Assembly (NCBI GenBank): GCA_028688225.1
Contig: JAQTYQ010000025.1
Coordinates: 1 to 46,168, forward strand
DNA: 46,168 nucleotides
From: Opitutaceae bacterium
GTDB lineage: Bacteria > Verrucomicrobiota > Verrucomicrobiia > Opitutales > Opitutaceae
Reading direction: 5' to 3'
This document shows, one piece after another, positions 8,575 through 16,788 of the stretch. A program made the position numbers and the translations under genes. The notes under the pieces are model-generated. The model made no database searches. It was given only the letters and a program-made list of their open reading frames with translations, and had not been told where the DNA came from. Every line of letters starts with the position of its first letter. The stretch's first letter is position 1.

Positions 8575-10587
8575 TTAATATTCGATGAGCTTGTCGCTCA
8601 CGAAGCGACGCACCGGGCGCCAGTTCAACTCGCCCCGGCGTTCCCGCTCGCGTTGATAGAGCGGGCAGATCTTCCCCGGCGGATCGATGGAAACGACCGT
8701 GTTCCCCTTGAGCACCAGGGTGTACTCACCCGCCCCGATCTTCTCCTTGATCGTGCGCTCGGTGATGGGGAAGGTTACGGTCAGGTACTGCCCCGGCTTG
8801 GCCTCGCCCAGGTCGAGATAGCGCTCCTGCCAGGCAAACGGATGCGGCCGCCCGTCGAGCGTGCACTGCACCTCCGGGCTGCTCGTCTCGATCCACTCCG
8901 GCACCCGCACCCGCACCCGCTGGAGCGGCTGCTTGATCTTGAGGGCAACTTTGCCCTCCTGGGGCAGATAGCTGTAAACGTCGGCGGTCGCAGCGGCGCG
9001 ATTGAGCAGGAGATTGACCTGCAGTTGTCCCTCCTTCTCCTCCAGCATGCTCTCGTAGATGTAAGAGAGGGTGCGCGTGGCGTTGCCGGTGCAGCAGTGC
9101 ATGATCCCCAAGGGGCCACCCATCCAATCGTTGGCGCTGGGCCAGCCCGCAAAGCCACCCAGGATCCGTTCCGCCACGCGCTCCTCGGTCACCATTCCCT
9201 CCGGCACCGCCTTTCCACTTGTCTGGTTCCCCCCAGTCCAGATGATATCCTTGAGCGTGAACGGCTGACGCGGGAGCGTGGCCGTGGCCGCTTCCAACCA
9301 GTCCACCCGGGTGAGCTGGTTCTCGGCAAACTGGTTGCGGATCCAGCGGTCCGCATCGTCCCAATGGTCCGCCACGCCGCCGCGTGTGAGTTTCAGGGCG
9401 AGTGCAATCATGTCGGCCAACGCGCAGGTCTCGGTCGTCGGGTAACCCTGCTTGAGGAATTCCGGAAAGAAGCCGACGGTGCGAGATCCCTGCGAGCGCG
9501 CCCAAGCGAAGCTTTTCTCGACGAAGGCGGCGAGTTCCCGGTCGCCGGTCGCCTCCGCGTAGTCGGCCATGCCCAGCAAGGCGAACGCGTGGGCGTGGAA
9601 ATGTTCGCCGCCGAAATGCTTCTCCACGCCATCCAGCTCCCGACCGGTAAACCGCCCCTCGGCGTCAAAGTTCTTCGCGTGGAAGCGCACGTAGTTGATC
9701 AGCTTCCGGGCGAGCCGTTTGGCCGGCTCGTAGCCGGTCGCGCGGTAGAACTGCACCAGCGATTGGGGCAAACGAGCATCGCTATCCATGACGACTAGGC
9801 CGACCGGTTGGGGCGCGTCGGGGCTCACCCTGGCGTTGGGTTCGAAACAATCCGCAGGGAAGTAGCCGTAATCGCCCTTGTCCACCAGGAGCTGGAGCGA
9901 ACGGTCGATCATCCGTTCGACGGCCGCTTTCCAGCGGGGATCGCCGGTCTGCTGGTAATAGATGGTCAGGATGCGCACGACCCGGCCGATCACGAAGGGG
10001 TGGGTGAACTGCGTGACCGTGGGATCATCGACGGTCGTGGTCGTGCCGTCGGCACGCCAGACGATGGGGTACGGGACGTTGACCCTGGCCCAGGGCCGTC
10101 CCTCCAGCGGAATGTAGGGCAGGCCGTCGGGGCCGAGCGACTTGAGCTGCACCTGCATCCACGCGGCATCGACCTGGCGGTTGAGGTCGCTGCCGGTGAC
10201 GCTGCGCAACAGGGCCAGGGACTCCACGAACTTGAGCCCACACCAGTCGCTAAGGTCGTGGTACATCAGCGGCGGGTTGTGCAGCAGCTTTGTCGCCCAG
10301 TAGAGCTCGTAGTCGTAGGCGGGATCGAGCGGGCCGGTCAGGCCGTGCACGGCCAGCTCCGCCCGCTCGGCGATATCCAGTGTGTCGGGAATCAGGTCGT
10401 TGTAGCTTTGGCCGCGGGGGACGATCGGTTGAATGGACGGGATCTGTTTGTTGATATACTTGATTCCCTCCGCCGGCGATTGGGCGGACACCGCGGCGGT
10501 GTCTGCGGCCAGAACTTGCTGGGCCACTCCCAAGAGCAGGGCTCCACTACATACCAGTTGGTTCAGGAAGCGACGATTCATGTTCAT
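8575..10587 (-). CDS. GH127/DUF1680-type secreted glycosidase (670 aa)
   Basis: A signal peptide (MNMNRRFLNQLVCSGALLLG, cut near VLA-ADT) leads a long alpha-helical barrel and a C-terminal beta domain. The zinc-thiolate signature of the beta-L-arabinofuranosidase superfamily is visible: E386-T-C388 in TTETCAL and the cysteine pair C498-C499 in MHCCTGN. In characterised GH127 enzymes these are the three cysteines and the glutamate that hold zinc, and one of the paired cysteines is the nucleophile. Activity on an arabinofuranose-like furanoside is therefore possible, but related families have other substrates. I chose the ATG at 10587. In-frame extension to 10659 adds MKDQHPALAKILL, part of a leader shared with glycosidase C. 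The signal peptide and leader are nearly identical to those of C although the enzymes are unrelated. It lies downstream of glycosidase B in the same direction. Confidence 0.85.
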   Translation of the reverse strand: MNMNRRFLNQLVCSGALLLGVAQQVLAADTAAVSAQSPAEGIKYINKQIPSIQPIVPRGQSYNDLIPDTLDIAERAELAVHGLTGPLDPAYDYELYWATKLLHNPPLMYHDLSDWCGLKFVESLALLRSVTGSDLNRQVDAAWMQVQLKSLGPDGLPYIPLEGRPWARVNVPYPIVWRADGTTTTVDDPTVTQFTHPFVIGRVVRILTIYYQQTGDPRWKAAVERMIDRSLQLLVDKGDYGYFPADCFEPNARVSPDAPQPVGLVVMDSDARLPQSLVQFYRATGYEPAKRLARKLINYVRFHAKNFDAEGRFTGRELDGVEKHFGGEHFHAHAFALLGMADYAEATGDRELAAFVEKSFAWARSQGSRTVGFFPEFLKQGYPTTETCALADMIALALKLTRGGVADHWDDADRWIRNQFAENQLTRVDWLEAATATLPRQPFTLKDIIWTGGNQTSGKAVPEGMVTEERVAERILGGFAGWPSANDWMGGPLGIMHCCTGNATRTLSYIYESMLEEKEGQLQVNLLLNRAAATADVYSYLPQEGKVALKIKQPLQRVRVRVPEWIETSSPEVQCTLDGRPHPFAWQERYLDLGEAKPGQYLTVTFPITERTIKEKIGAGEYTLVLKGNTVVSIDPPGKICPLYQRERERRGELNWRPVRRFVSDKLIEY

Positions 10588-10701
10588 CAGGGGTTGGGGT
10601 TTGCCGTTGCGGGGAACGAGCAGGAGGATTTTCGCCAAGGCAGGATGTTGATCTTTCATAGGAAGCGTTTGGTGACGAGAAAGGAAAGGGAGAAACGGAC
10701 C
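10506..10701 (-). repeat. Leader / signal-peptide cassette copy 2
   Basis: These 196 bases run from the stop of glycosidase B to the end of the signal-peptide codons of the GH127-like gene. They align base for base, without gaps, with 16593-16788 and differ at only a few positions, including one in the cgttTggtg segment. The shared part covers the spacer, the conserved MKDQHPALAKILLLV leader codons, the likely start codons and the signal peptide. Confidence 0.85.
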
Positions 10702-12675
10702 TTACTGCAGCGGACGATAAAGCCGCGCGCGAAAGGCCGGTTCGCGCAGCAGGATCGCCTGCAGGAACGAGAAGCTGCAGCTGTGGTGTCCCTCGTAGCC
10801 CGTGGGCTGGCCATCCCAGGTGTAGAATTCGGCGCCGCGCCCGCCCTCGTTGAGCACGCCGTTCTGAAAGCCGCCCCCGTTGGGGAAAACGCCCCGCTCC
10901 TGCCGTTCCACCATCGCCCGCAGGATGCGGTCGCCCCGGGCGTGTTCGCCGGCAATGTGCAGCGCGGTGATGAAAAAGCCCGCGTCGTCCACGCAGCAGC
11001 CGCCGTTGAGATACTGGCCGAACCCGTCCGAACCGTCCTCTTTCTTGGGCGCACCGGGCCCCTCCAACCCCATCAAGTAGTCGCCACGCCGGATGGGGAC
11101 GAGCGTGAGGGGCACGCCGAGGTCAAACCGCTTGAAGCCGACGGCTTCGATTTTCTTCCAGAGCCGGTCGAGTATCTGGCGTCCCTGCGACGGTTCGACC
11201 AGGCCGTAGCAAATCGCCAGGCTGCTGATCATGGGCGATGCCAAGTCGTGCACCTCGCCGTCCTCGCTTTTCCACCAGGCCAGCCAGCCGGTCGAGGGAT
11301 TGAAGAAGGTTTTGACGTAGACGGCCTTCAGGCGGTCGGCCCGCTCGGTATATTGCTGCTGCCGTTCAGGGCGCTGCAATTGCCTTTCCAGATCGGCCAG
11401 GCACCGGAAGGCCCGGTAGATCAGGGCGTTGCAATAGGCGTTCTTGTGGCCACCGTTGATGGTGTCGTACGTGGAATCGCCCCGCATCGGTTCTATGAGG
11501 GTTCCGTAGTTGCCGCTGTGGGTTGATTCCACCAGCCCGTCGTTGTCCACATCCCGCTTGACCAGATACTGAGCGATGAACTCCAGGCGCTCGATACGCC
11601 GCGCCAACCAGGCGCGATCACCGGTCGCCTCGACATAATCCCACGCGGCGATCAACGGGCTGGCATTGGCATCGAGCATGTCCGCATAGTCCCAATAGGC
11701 GATGACTTCACCCGTAGGCTTGACGCGGTGGTCGAGCGACCAGTCCACCGTGCGCCGGATCAGGTTGGCCACGGAAATATCCGCAGGGAGCGGCGGTGTC
11801 AGCAGGGCCTGGTCGGCCCGGCTATATATCGCCACGCTCGTCGAGTCGCTGATCACGTTGGTGGCGAGGAGGCCGGCGGGCACGCCGAACACGCGGCCGC
11901 CGTAGCCCCAGTCGCCCCACTGGGCGCTCGGCTCGATGGCATTGAACCAGCCACGGCGCGCCGCGCGCCACAGCGATTGGTCCTGCAAGCCGGTGGGCGC
12001 CGACAGGTACACCGGCTCCAGCGAGAGGGTGATGGTAGCGCCCGGTTGCGGCACGGGCAGTTCCAGCGTGAAGTCAACGGTGTGGTTGGTGCGACTGCCG
12101 GTCAGCCGGCCTTTGAGGTCCGCCTGCGGCGTGGCGCGGAGGAGCATCTGGCCGAAGTCCGGCGCGCTGATGATCGCCGGCAGGTGCAGAGTGCCTTCGT
12201 CGTCCCACACCTTGGGGATGAGCGTGGTGGCCGCCACCCGCGGGTCGAAGGGAAACTCGAATTCGAGTCCTTCCACGCGGCTCATGCCGGCTCCTTGGCC
12301 GTCGAAGCGCATCGTCAGCCGGCCCGCGCCCGGCTGGAGCCGCCAGGTCAACTGCGCATCGGGAGCGAGGGCGAGGCGATAGCGCGTTTCCGCGCCGCCG
12401 TTTTTCTCGACCTGGGTTGCGAACGTCTCGCCGCCGCGCCATTGCCCGTTCATCTTGATCCGCAGGCCGACGGTGGTGCCGGCCCGCAGCAGATTCATCT
12501 TGGCCCGGTCACCGCCTTCCGTGTCCCAACTCAGCACGGGGATGCGGGCATGGGCGGGATCGGTCTCCAGGCGGAGGACGGCGGCAGGATCGGCGGCGTG
12601 GGCCTGATGGGATATTCCCAGGAGGACGGCGCAATTACACAGTAATCGAGGCAGGAGGCGGCGATGTATGTTCAT
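10702..12675 (-). CDS. Secreted six-hairpin glycosidase-like protein, paralog B (657 aa)
   Basis: A full-length sister of paralog A with the same signal peptide type (MNIHRRLLPRLLCN, cut near AHA-ADP), N-terminal beta domain and six-hairpin region. Long stretches around the WDYADMLDANASPL and VESTHSGNYG motifs are identical to A, which suggests a recent duplication or gene conversion. It keeps the A-type loop residues (TVDWSLDHR, TINGGHKNAY). The ATG at 12675 overlaps the stop of the SUMF1-like gene as ATGA, so the two are translationally coupled. An AGGA ribosome site lies within the end of that gene. One visible difference from A is GQYLNGG in place of GYYLNGG before the CC pair. The enzyme class is an inference from fold-like features, and no characterised substrate can be named. 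Confidence 0.82.
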   Translation of the reverse strand: MNIHRRLLPRLLCNCAVLLGISHQAHAADPAAVLRLETDPAHARIPVLSWDTEGGDRAKMNLLRAGTTVGLRIKMNGQWRGGETFATQVEKNGGAETRYRLALAPDAQLTWRLQPGAGRLTMRFDGQGAGMSRVEGLEFEFPFDPRVAATTLIPKVWDDEGTLHLPAIISAPDFGQMLLRATPQADLKGRLTGSRTNHTVDFTLELPVPQPGATITLSLEPVYLSAPTGLQDQSLWRAARRGWFNAIEPSAQWGDWGYGGRVFGVPAGLLATNVISDSTSVAIYSRADQALLTPPLPADISVANLIRRTVDWSLDHRVKPTGEVIAYWDYADMLDANASPLIAAWDYVEATGDRAWLARRIERLEFIAQYLVKRDVDNDGLVESTHSGNYGTLIEPMRGDSTYDTINGGHKNAYCNALIYRAFRCLADLERQLQRPERQQQYTERADRLKAVYVKTFFNPSTGWLAWWKSEDGEVHDLASPMISSLAICYGLVEPSQGRQILDRLWKKIEAVGFKRFDLGVPLTLVPIRRGDYLMGLEGPGAPKKEDGSDGFGQYLNGGCCVDDAGFFITALHIAGEHARGDRILRAMVERQERGVFPNGGGFQNGVLNEGGRGAEFYTWDGQPTGYEGHHSCSFSFLQAILLREPAFRARLYRPLQ

Positions 12676-14387
12676 AAGTCCTGCTGAAAGCGCGACTGCA
12701 GGGTTTTCAAATCACCCCTGAGGAAATACAGACGTTGGCGTGTCGTCCGCGACGAATGGGCTTCGACGGTCACCGGAGCATCGGTGTGCAGGCAGTTGAG
12801 CCAGGTGTTTCCCTGGACAGTGAATGCCGCTCCGGCCTCCGTCCGCACGGTGGCAAACGTCCACTTTCCATCCCGCGAGACGACGGCCATCGTCCCGGGA
12901 CTGCCGGGACCGCCATACTGCGTCGAGTCGGAAGGCTCGATCCAACGGATGCAGTCGTCCGGACGCGGAATTTGCCGCAGCGGAACAAATCCTGCGTTCC
13001 GGGTCCATTGGTAAGTCCGCACCATCTCGCAGTCGTAAAAGAGCGGGTTACAAGTCAGGCTGAAGCAGGAGCTCGTGCTGAAGGTTCCGGCCAGGTTGGT
13101 CTGGTTGGCGATGGTCGTGAGCAGATCGACGAAATCCGGGCCGGCAACGAACTCGTAAGTGAGATCAATGCCCTCCTTGAGCGCGAGCCGATAGGTCGGC
13201 CTCCCGCTTTTCGTTTTGATCTCCTCGAGAGAGGGATCTGCGCTCATGGGCCCGAGCAACGGCTGGTTGTTCCAGGACAGCGCCTCGGCCAGCTGGAGAC
13301 AGACGGGCCAGGGGCCCATCGCCGGCGCGCGGAGGAGGAAACCCCGGGATTGCGGAATGGGTGTGGTCGAACCCCCACTGAGCCAGAGACGGTTCCACCA
13401 CAGGAGGCTGGCGGTAAGATCGGCGGGGGCGTTGCGCAGGTGGTAAACCTCAACGCCGCCGGTGCGGCCATCACCAGCGGCCGGTTGTGCCGGCGACAGA
13501 GAATGAGGGGCGGCGGCCGAGATTTTACGCGGCACCGGGACCGGCTGCTTGGTCCCATCCAGCGCGCAGCGGAACCCGATCCAAGGCGTCAAAAAGAAGC
13601 CGGCGGTCCAGGAGCTGGCGGCGGTGCGGAAATTGACCGCGTCTACGTTGAGCCAGCTCGTGCCCTTCACTTGCACGAAGGTGGTGCCGTGATGCGGCAT
13701 CGTGGAGCTGGTCCATTCGCACACCTGCTGGATGAAATCCTCCATCCCGGCCGCGCTCCGCCCGTGTTGACCCGAGCCGAGGCGTTTTGTCCCCGGTCGC
13801 CGCCAATCCGGTATGGCATCCGGCTTGCGTGGCTGAACTGGTCCCGGCCAATCGTCACCCCACAGGAAGAGCCCGGCTTTGCCCGGTTGCGCCGCGACTT
13901 CCCATTCTTCGGCCGTGGGAAGCCTCTTCCCCACCCACTTCGTGTAGGCCTCAGCCTCCGGATAACTGACGCCCACGACCGGGTGATCGGCGGCGGCGAC
14001 CGGAAACTGGCCGCCGGGCCAGGGTGGCCGCGCTCCGGTCGCTTCGACGAACGCGGCGTATTGCTCATTCGACACCGGCAGACGGTCGATCCAAAACGGG
14101 GCCAGATGCACGGCGCGCTTGGCGAGGTCATCATTCAGCCACGTCGGATCGCAGTCGAACCGCCTGGCCAGTTCCCGCCGCTCGTCAAGAGACGTCCCTA
14201 CGACTCGTTCTGCACTTGGAACAAGAATCATTTCGTCGGCGCGCTCGGTTGCCGATGGAGGCGGACTGGCGCGGTCAACCGCTTGGCCGGATACGGCCGG
14301 GAGGCTGTCAAGCGCGACGGCGAGCACCGCCACGGCGGTGAGGCCGGAGTTCTTCACGAACTGGGCGAGGAGGGATCTGGGGTTCAT
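12672..14387 (-). CDS. SUMF1/FGE-like domain protein without the catalytic cysteines (571 aa)
   Basis: After a signal-like N-terminus (hydrophobic at about 15-32), residues 50-280 form a formylglycine-generating-enzyme-like domain: ILVPSAERVVGT, the PVSNEQYAAFVEATG segment, RLPTAEEWEVAA and the terminal IGFRCA. The active-site CxxxxC of true FGE aligns with the AVNFRT segment (residues 250-255), so both copper-binding cysteines are absent. It is therefore unlikely to activate sulfatases and more likely a binding or scaffold module. Residues 290-571 form a beta-rich domain I do not recognise. I used the ATG at 14387, because the frame continues upstream to 14738 but with non-protein-like composition. 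It is coupled by ATGA to glycosidase B and separated from glycosidase C by 307 bases. Confidence 0.75.
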   Translation of the reverse strand: MNPRSLLAQFVKNSGLTAVAVLAVALDSLPAVSGQAVDRASPPPSATERADEMILVPSAERVVGTSLDERRELARRFDCDPTWLNDDLAKRAVHLAPFWIDRLPVSNEQYAAFVEATGARPPWPGGQFPVAAADHPVVGVSYPEAEAYTKWVGKRLPTAEEWEVAAQPGKAGLFLWGDDWPGPVQPRKPDAIPDWRRPGTKRLGSGQHGRSAAGMEDFIQQVCEWTSSTMPHHGTTFVQVKGTSWLNVDAVNFRTAASSWTAGFFLTPWIGFRCALDGTKQPVPVPRKISAAAPHSLSPAQPAAGDGRTGGVEVYHLRNAPADLTASLLWWNRLWLSGGSTTPIPQSRGFLLRAPAMGPWPVCLQLAEALSWNNQPLLGPMSADPSLEEIKTKSGRPTYRLALKEGIDLTYEFVAGPDFVDLLTTIANQTNLAGTFSTSSCFSLTCNPLFYDCEMVRTYQWTRNAGFVPLRQIPRPDDCIRWIEPSDSTQYGGPGSPGTMAVVSRDGKWTFATVRTEAGAAFTVQGNTWLNCLHTDAPVTVEAHSSRTTRQRLYFLRGDLKTLQSRFQQDL

Positions 14388-14694
14388 AAGAGATAAGACT
14401 TCCGTTGCTTGTGATCCACCCATTCGGCAACCGATGGCCTTGGGAGCATGGGTGAAAGAGACATTGCCGAGAATTGAGCATATTTCATGGAGCCACGGCG
14501 CCGGCCGGCCATAGCCTTGGCGACGGCTGGACCTCGCCGTGGTTCGCTCGCAAACCGCAGCGGGGTCGCTGCGGCTCCAGCAAACAGATTGCCGCCAGTT
14601 ATCATTCCGCGTGTGAAATAAGCGGGCCAGCGCCGGAGATCGAATGATCGTACGGACCAGCCTGCCCCTCCGGCGATGCATGGATAGCCTCCGG
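14388..14694. other. Spacer between glycosidase C and the SUMF1-like gene
   Basis: There is no credible gene here. It contains the hairpin at 14555-14574 and probably a promoter for the SUMF1-like / glycosidase B pair. Unlike the stops of paralogs A, B and D, the stop of C is not followed by the leader cassette. Confidence 0.5.
14555..14574 (-). terminator. Possible hairpin terminator after glycosidase C
   Basis: CCGCAGCG and CGCTGCGG form a perfect 8-bp stem with a GGGT loop about 120 bases past the stop of glycosidase C. No T-run follows on the minus strand, only a short TTT, so intrinsic termination is uncertain. Confidence 0.35.
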
Positions 14695-16674
14695 TCATTG
14701 CAGCGGGCGGAAAAGCCGCGCTCGCAACGCCGGTTCACGCAGCAGGATCGCCTGCAGGAACGAGAAACTGTAGGTCAGGTGCCCTTCGTAGCCGGTCGTC
14801 TCGCCGTTCCAGTCGTAAAACTCGGCGCCGCGCGGACCCTCGTTGACCACGCCGTTCTGAAAGCCGCCCCCGTTGGGAAAAACGCCCCGCTCCTGTCGTT
14901 CCACCATCGCCCGCAGGATGCGGTCGCCCCGGGCATGCTCGCCGGCGATGTGCAGCGCGGTGATGAAATAGACCGCGTCGCTCACGCAGCAGCCGCCGTT
15001 GAGATACTGACCAAAGGTGTCTGAGCCGTCCTCTTTCTTAGGGCAATTGGACCCGGGCCCCTCCAACCCGATCAAGTAGTCGCCGCGCCGGACAGGGACG
15101 AGCGTAAGCGGCACGCCGAGATCAAACCGCTTGAAGCCGACCGCCTCGATTTTATTCCAGAGCCGGTCGAGCATCTGGCGTCCCTGCGACGGTTCGACCA
15201 GGCCGTAGCAAATCGCCAGGCTGCTGATCATGGGCGATGACAAGTCGTGCACTTCGCCGTCCTCGCTCTTCCACCACGCCAGCCAGCCGGTCGCAGGATT
15301 GAAGAAGGTTTTGACGTAGGCGGCCTTAAGGCGGTCGGCCCGCTCGGTATATTGCTGCTGCCGTTCAGGGCGCTGCAATTGCCTCTCCAGGTCGGCCAGA
15401 CACCGGAATGCCCGGTAGATCTGGGCGTTGCAGTAGGCGTCCTTGAAGCCGGCATTGATGGTGTCGTAGGCGGATCCGCCCCGCAGCGGTTCGATGAGGG
15501 TCCCATAGTTGCCGCTGTGGGTCGATTCCACCAGCCCGTCGTTGTCCACGTCCCGCTTGACCAGATACTGGGCGATGAACTCCAGGCGCTCGATGCGCCG
15601 CGCCAGCCAGGCGCGGTCGCCGGTGGCTTCGACGTAATCCCAGGCCGAGATCAGCGGGCTGGCATTGGTGTCAAGCATGTCCGCGTAGTCCCAGTAGGCG
15701 ATGACCTCGCCGGTGGGTTTGGTCCGGTGGTCGAGCCACCAGTCCACGGTGCGCCGGACCAGGTTGGACACGGAAATGCCCGCCGGCAGCGACGGCGTCA
15801 GCAAAGCTTGATCGGCCCACATATGGATCATGCAGCTCACCGGGTCGCTGATCACGTTGTTGGCGAGAATGCCGGCAGGCGCGCCGGACCGGTTGTCACC
15901 ATACCCCCAGTCATTCCACTGGGCGCTCGGCTCGATGGCATTGAACCAGCCCCGGCGCGCCGCGCGCCACAGCGATTGGTCCTGCAAGCCGGCGGGCGCC
16001 GGCAGCCGCACCGGCTCCAGCGAGAGGGTGATGGCGGTGCCCGATTGCGGCACGGGCAGCTCCAGCGTGAAATCGACGGTGTGATTGGCGCGACCGCCGG
16101 TCAGCCGCCCCTTGAGGTCCGCCTCCGGTGCGGCGCGGAGGAGCATCTGGCCGAAGTCCGGCGCGCTGATGATGGCCGGCAGGTGCAGATTGCCCTCGTC
16201 GTCCCAGACCTGGGGAATAAGGGTGGTGGCGGCGACCCGCGGATCGAAGGGAAACTCGAGCTCGAGGCCTTCCACGCGGCTCAGGCCGGCTCCTTGGCCG
16301 TCGAAGCGCATCGTCAGCCGGCCCGCGCCCGGCTGGAGCCGCCATGTCAGTTCCGCATCCGGAGCGAGGGCGAGGCGATAGCGCGTTTCCGCGCCGCCGA
16401 CTTTCTCGACCCGGGTTGCGAACGTCTCGCCGCCGCGCCATTGGCCGTTCATCTTGATCCGCAGGCCGACGGCGGTGTCGGTCCGCAGCAGATTCATCTT
16501 GGCCCGGTCTCCGCCTTCCGTGTCCCAGCTCAACACGGGGATGCGGGCGTGGGCGGGATCGGCCTCAAGCCGGAAGACAGCGGCGGGATCAGCGGCCAGG
16601 ACTTGCTGGGCCACTCCCAGAAGCAGGGCTCCACTGCACACCAGTTGGTTCATGATGCGGCGATTCATGTTCAT
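14695..16674 (-). CDS. Secreted six-hairpin glycosidase-like protein, paralog C (659 aa)
   Basis: Same architecture as A and B: signal peptide, beta domain, six-hairpin region with a WDYADMLDTNASPL stretch and NGGCCVSDA. Its signal peptide (MNMNRRIMNQLVCSGALLLG) is that of the GH127-like gene, not that of A and B, because both carry the shared leader cassette. Likely active-site loops follow the C/D pattern: TVDWWLDHRTK instead of TVDWSLDHRVK, TINAGFKDAY instead of TINGGHKNAY, and PSLPAGIS instead of PPLPADIS. C alone has a short insertion (PGSNCPKKED). I chose the ATG at 16674; an in-frame start at 16746 would add the MKDQHPALAKILL leader. The substitutions suggest a different substrate or linkage from A and B, which is inference. 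Confidence 0.82.
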   Translation of the reverse strand: MNMNRRIMNQLVCSGALLLGVAQQVLAADPAAVFRLEADPAHARIPVLSWDTEGGDRAKMNLLRTDTAVGLRIKMNGQWRGGETFATRVEKVGGAETRYRLALAPDAELTWRLQPGAGRLTMRFDGQGAGLSRVEGLELEFPFDPRVAATTLIPQVWDDEGNLHLPAIISAPDFGQMLLRAAPEADLKGRLTGGRANHTVDFTLELPVPQSGTAITLSLEPVRLPAPAGLQDQSLWRAARRGWFNAIEPSAQWNDWGYGDNRSGAPAGILANNVISDPVSCMIHMWADQALLTPSLPAGISVSNLVRRTVDWWLDHRTKPTGEVIAYWDYADMLDTNASPLISAWDYVEATGDRAWLARRIERLEFIAQYLVKRDVDNDGLVESTHSGNYGTLIEPLRGGSAYDTINAGFKDAYCNAQIYRAFRCLADLERQLQRPERQQQYTERADRLKAAYVKTFFNPATGWLAWWKSEDGEVHDLSSPMISSLAICYGLVEPSQGRQMLDRLWNKIEAVGFKRFDLGVPLTLVPVRRGDYLIGLEGPGSNCPKKEDGSDTFGQYLNGGCCVSDAVYFITALHIAGEHARGDRILRAMVERQERGVFPNGGGFQNGVVNEGPRGAEFYDWNGETTGYEGHLTYSFSFLQAILLREPALRARLFRPLQ

Positions 16675-16788
16675 CAGGGGTTGGGGTTTGCCGTTGCGGG
16701 GAACGAGCAGGAGGATTTTCGCCAAGGCAGGATGTTGATCTTTCATAGGAAGCGTATGGTGACGAGAAAGGAAAGGGAGAAGCGGACC
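16593..16788 (-). repeat. Leader / signal-peptide cassette copy 1
   Basis: These 196 bases cover the spacer after the sulfatase-glycosidase fusion, the MKDQHPALAKILLLV leader codons and the signal peptide of glycosidase C. They are colinear with copy 2 at 10506-10701. Because the same cassette precedes a GH127-like enzyme there and a six-hairpin enzyme here, the exported part was swapped while the leader was kept. Confidence 0.85.

Noticed and set aside
12672..14387. Functional sulfatase maturase (FGE)
   Set aside because: The domain is of the FGE family, but both catalytic cysteines are replaced (AVNFRT).
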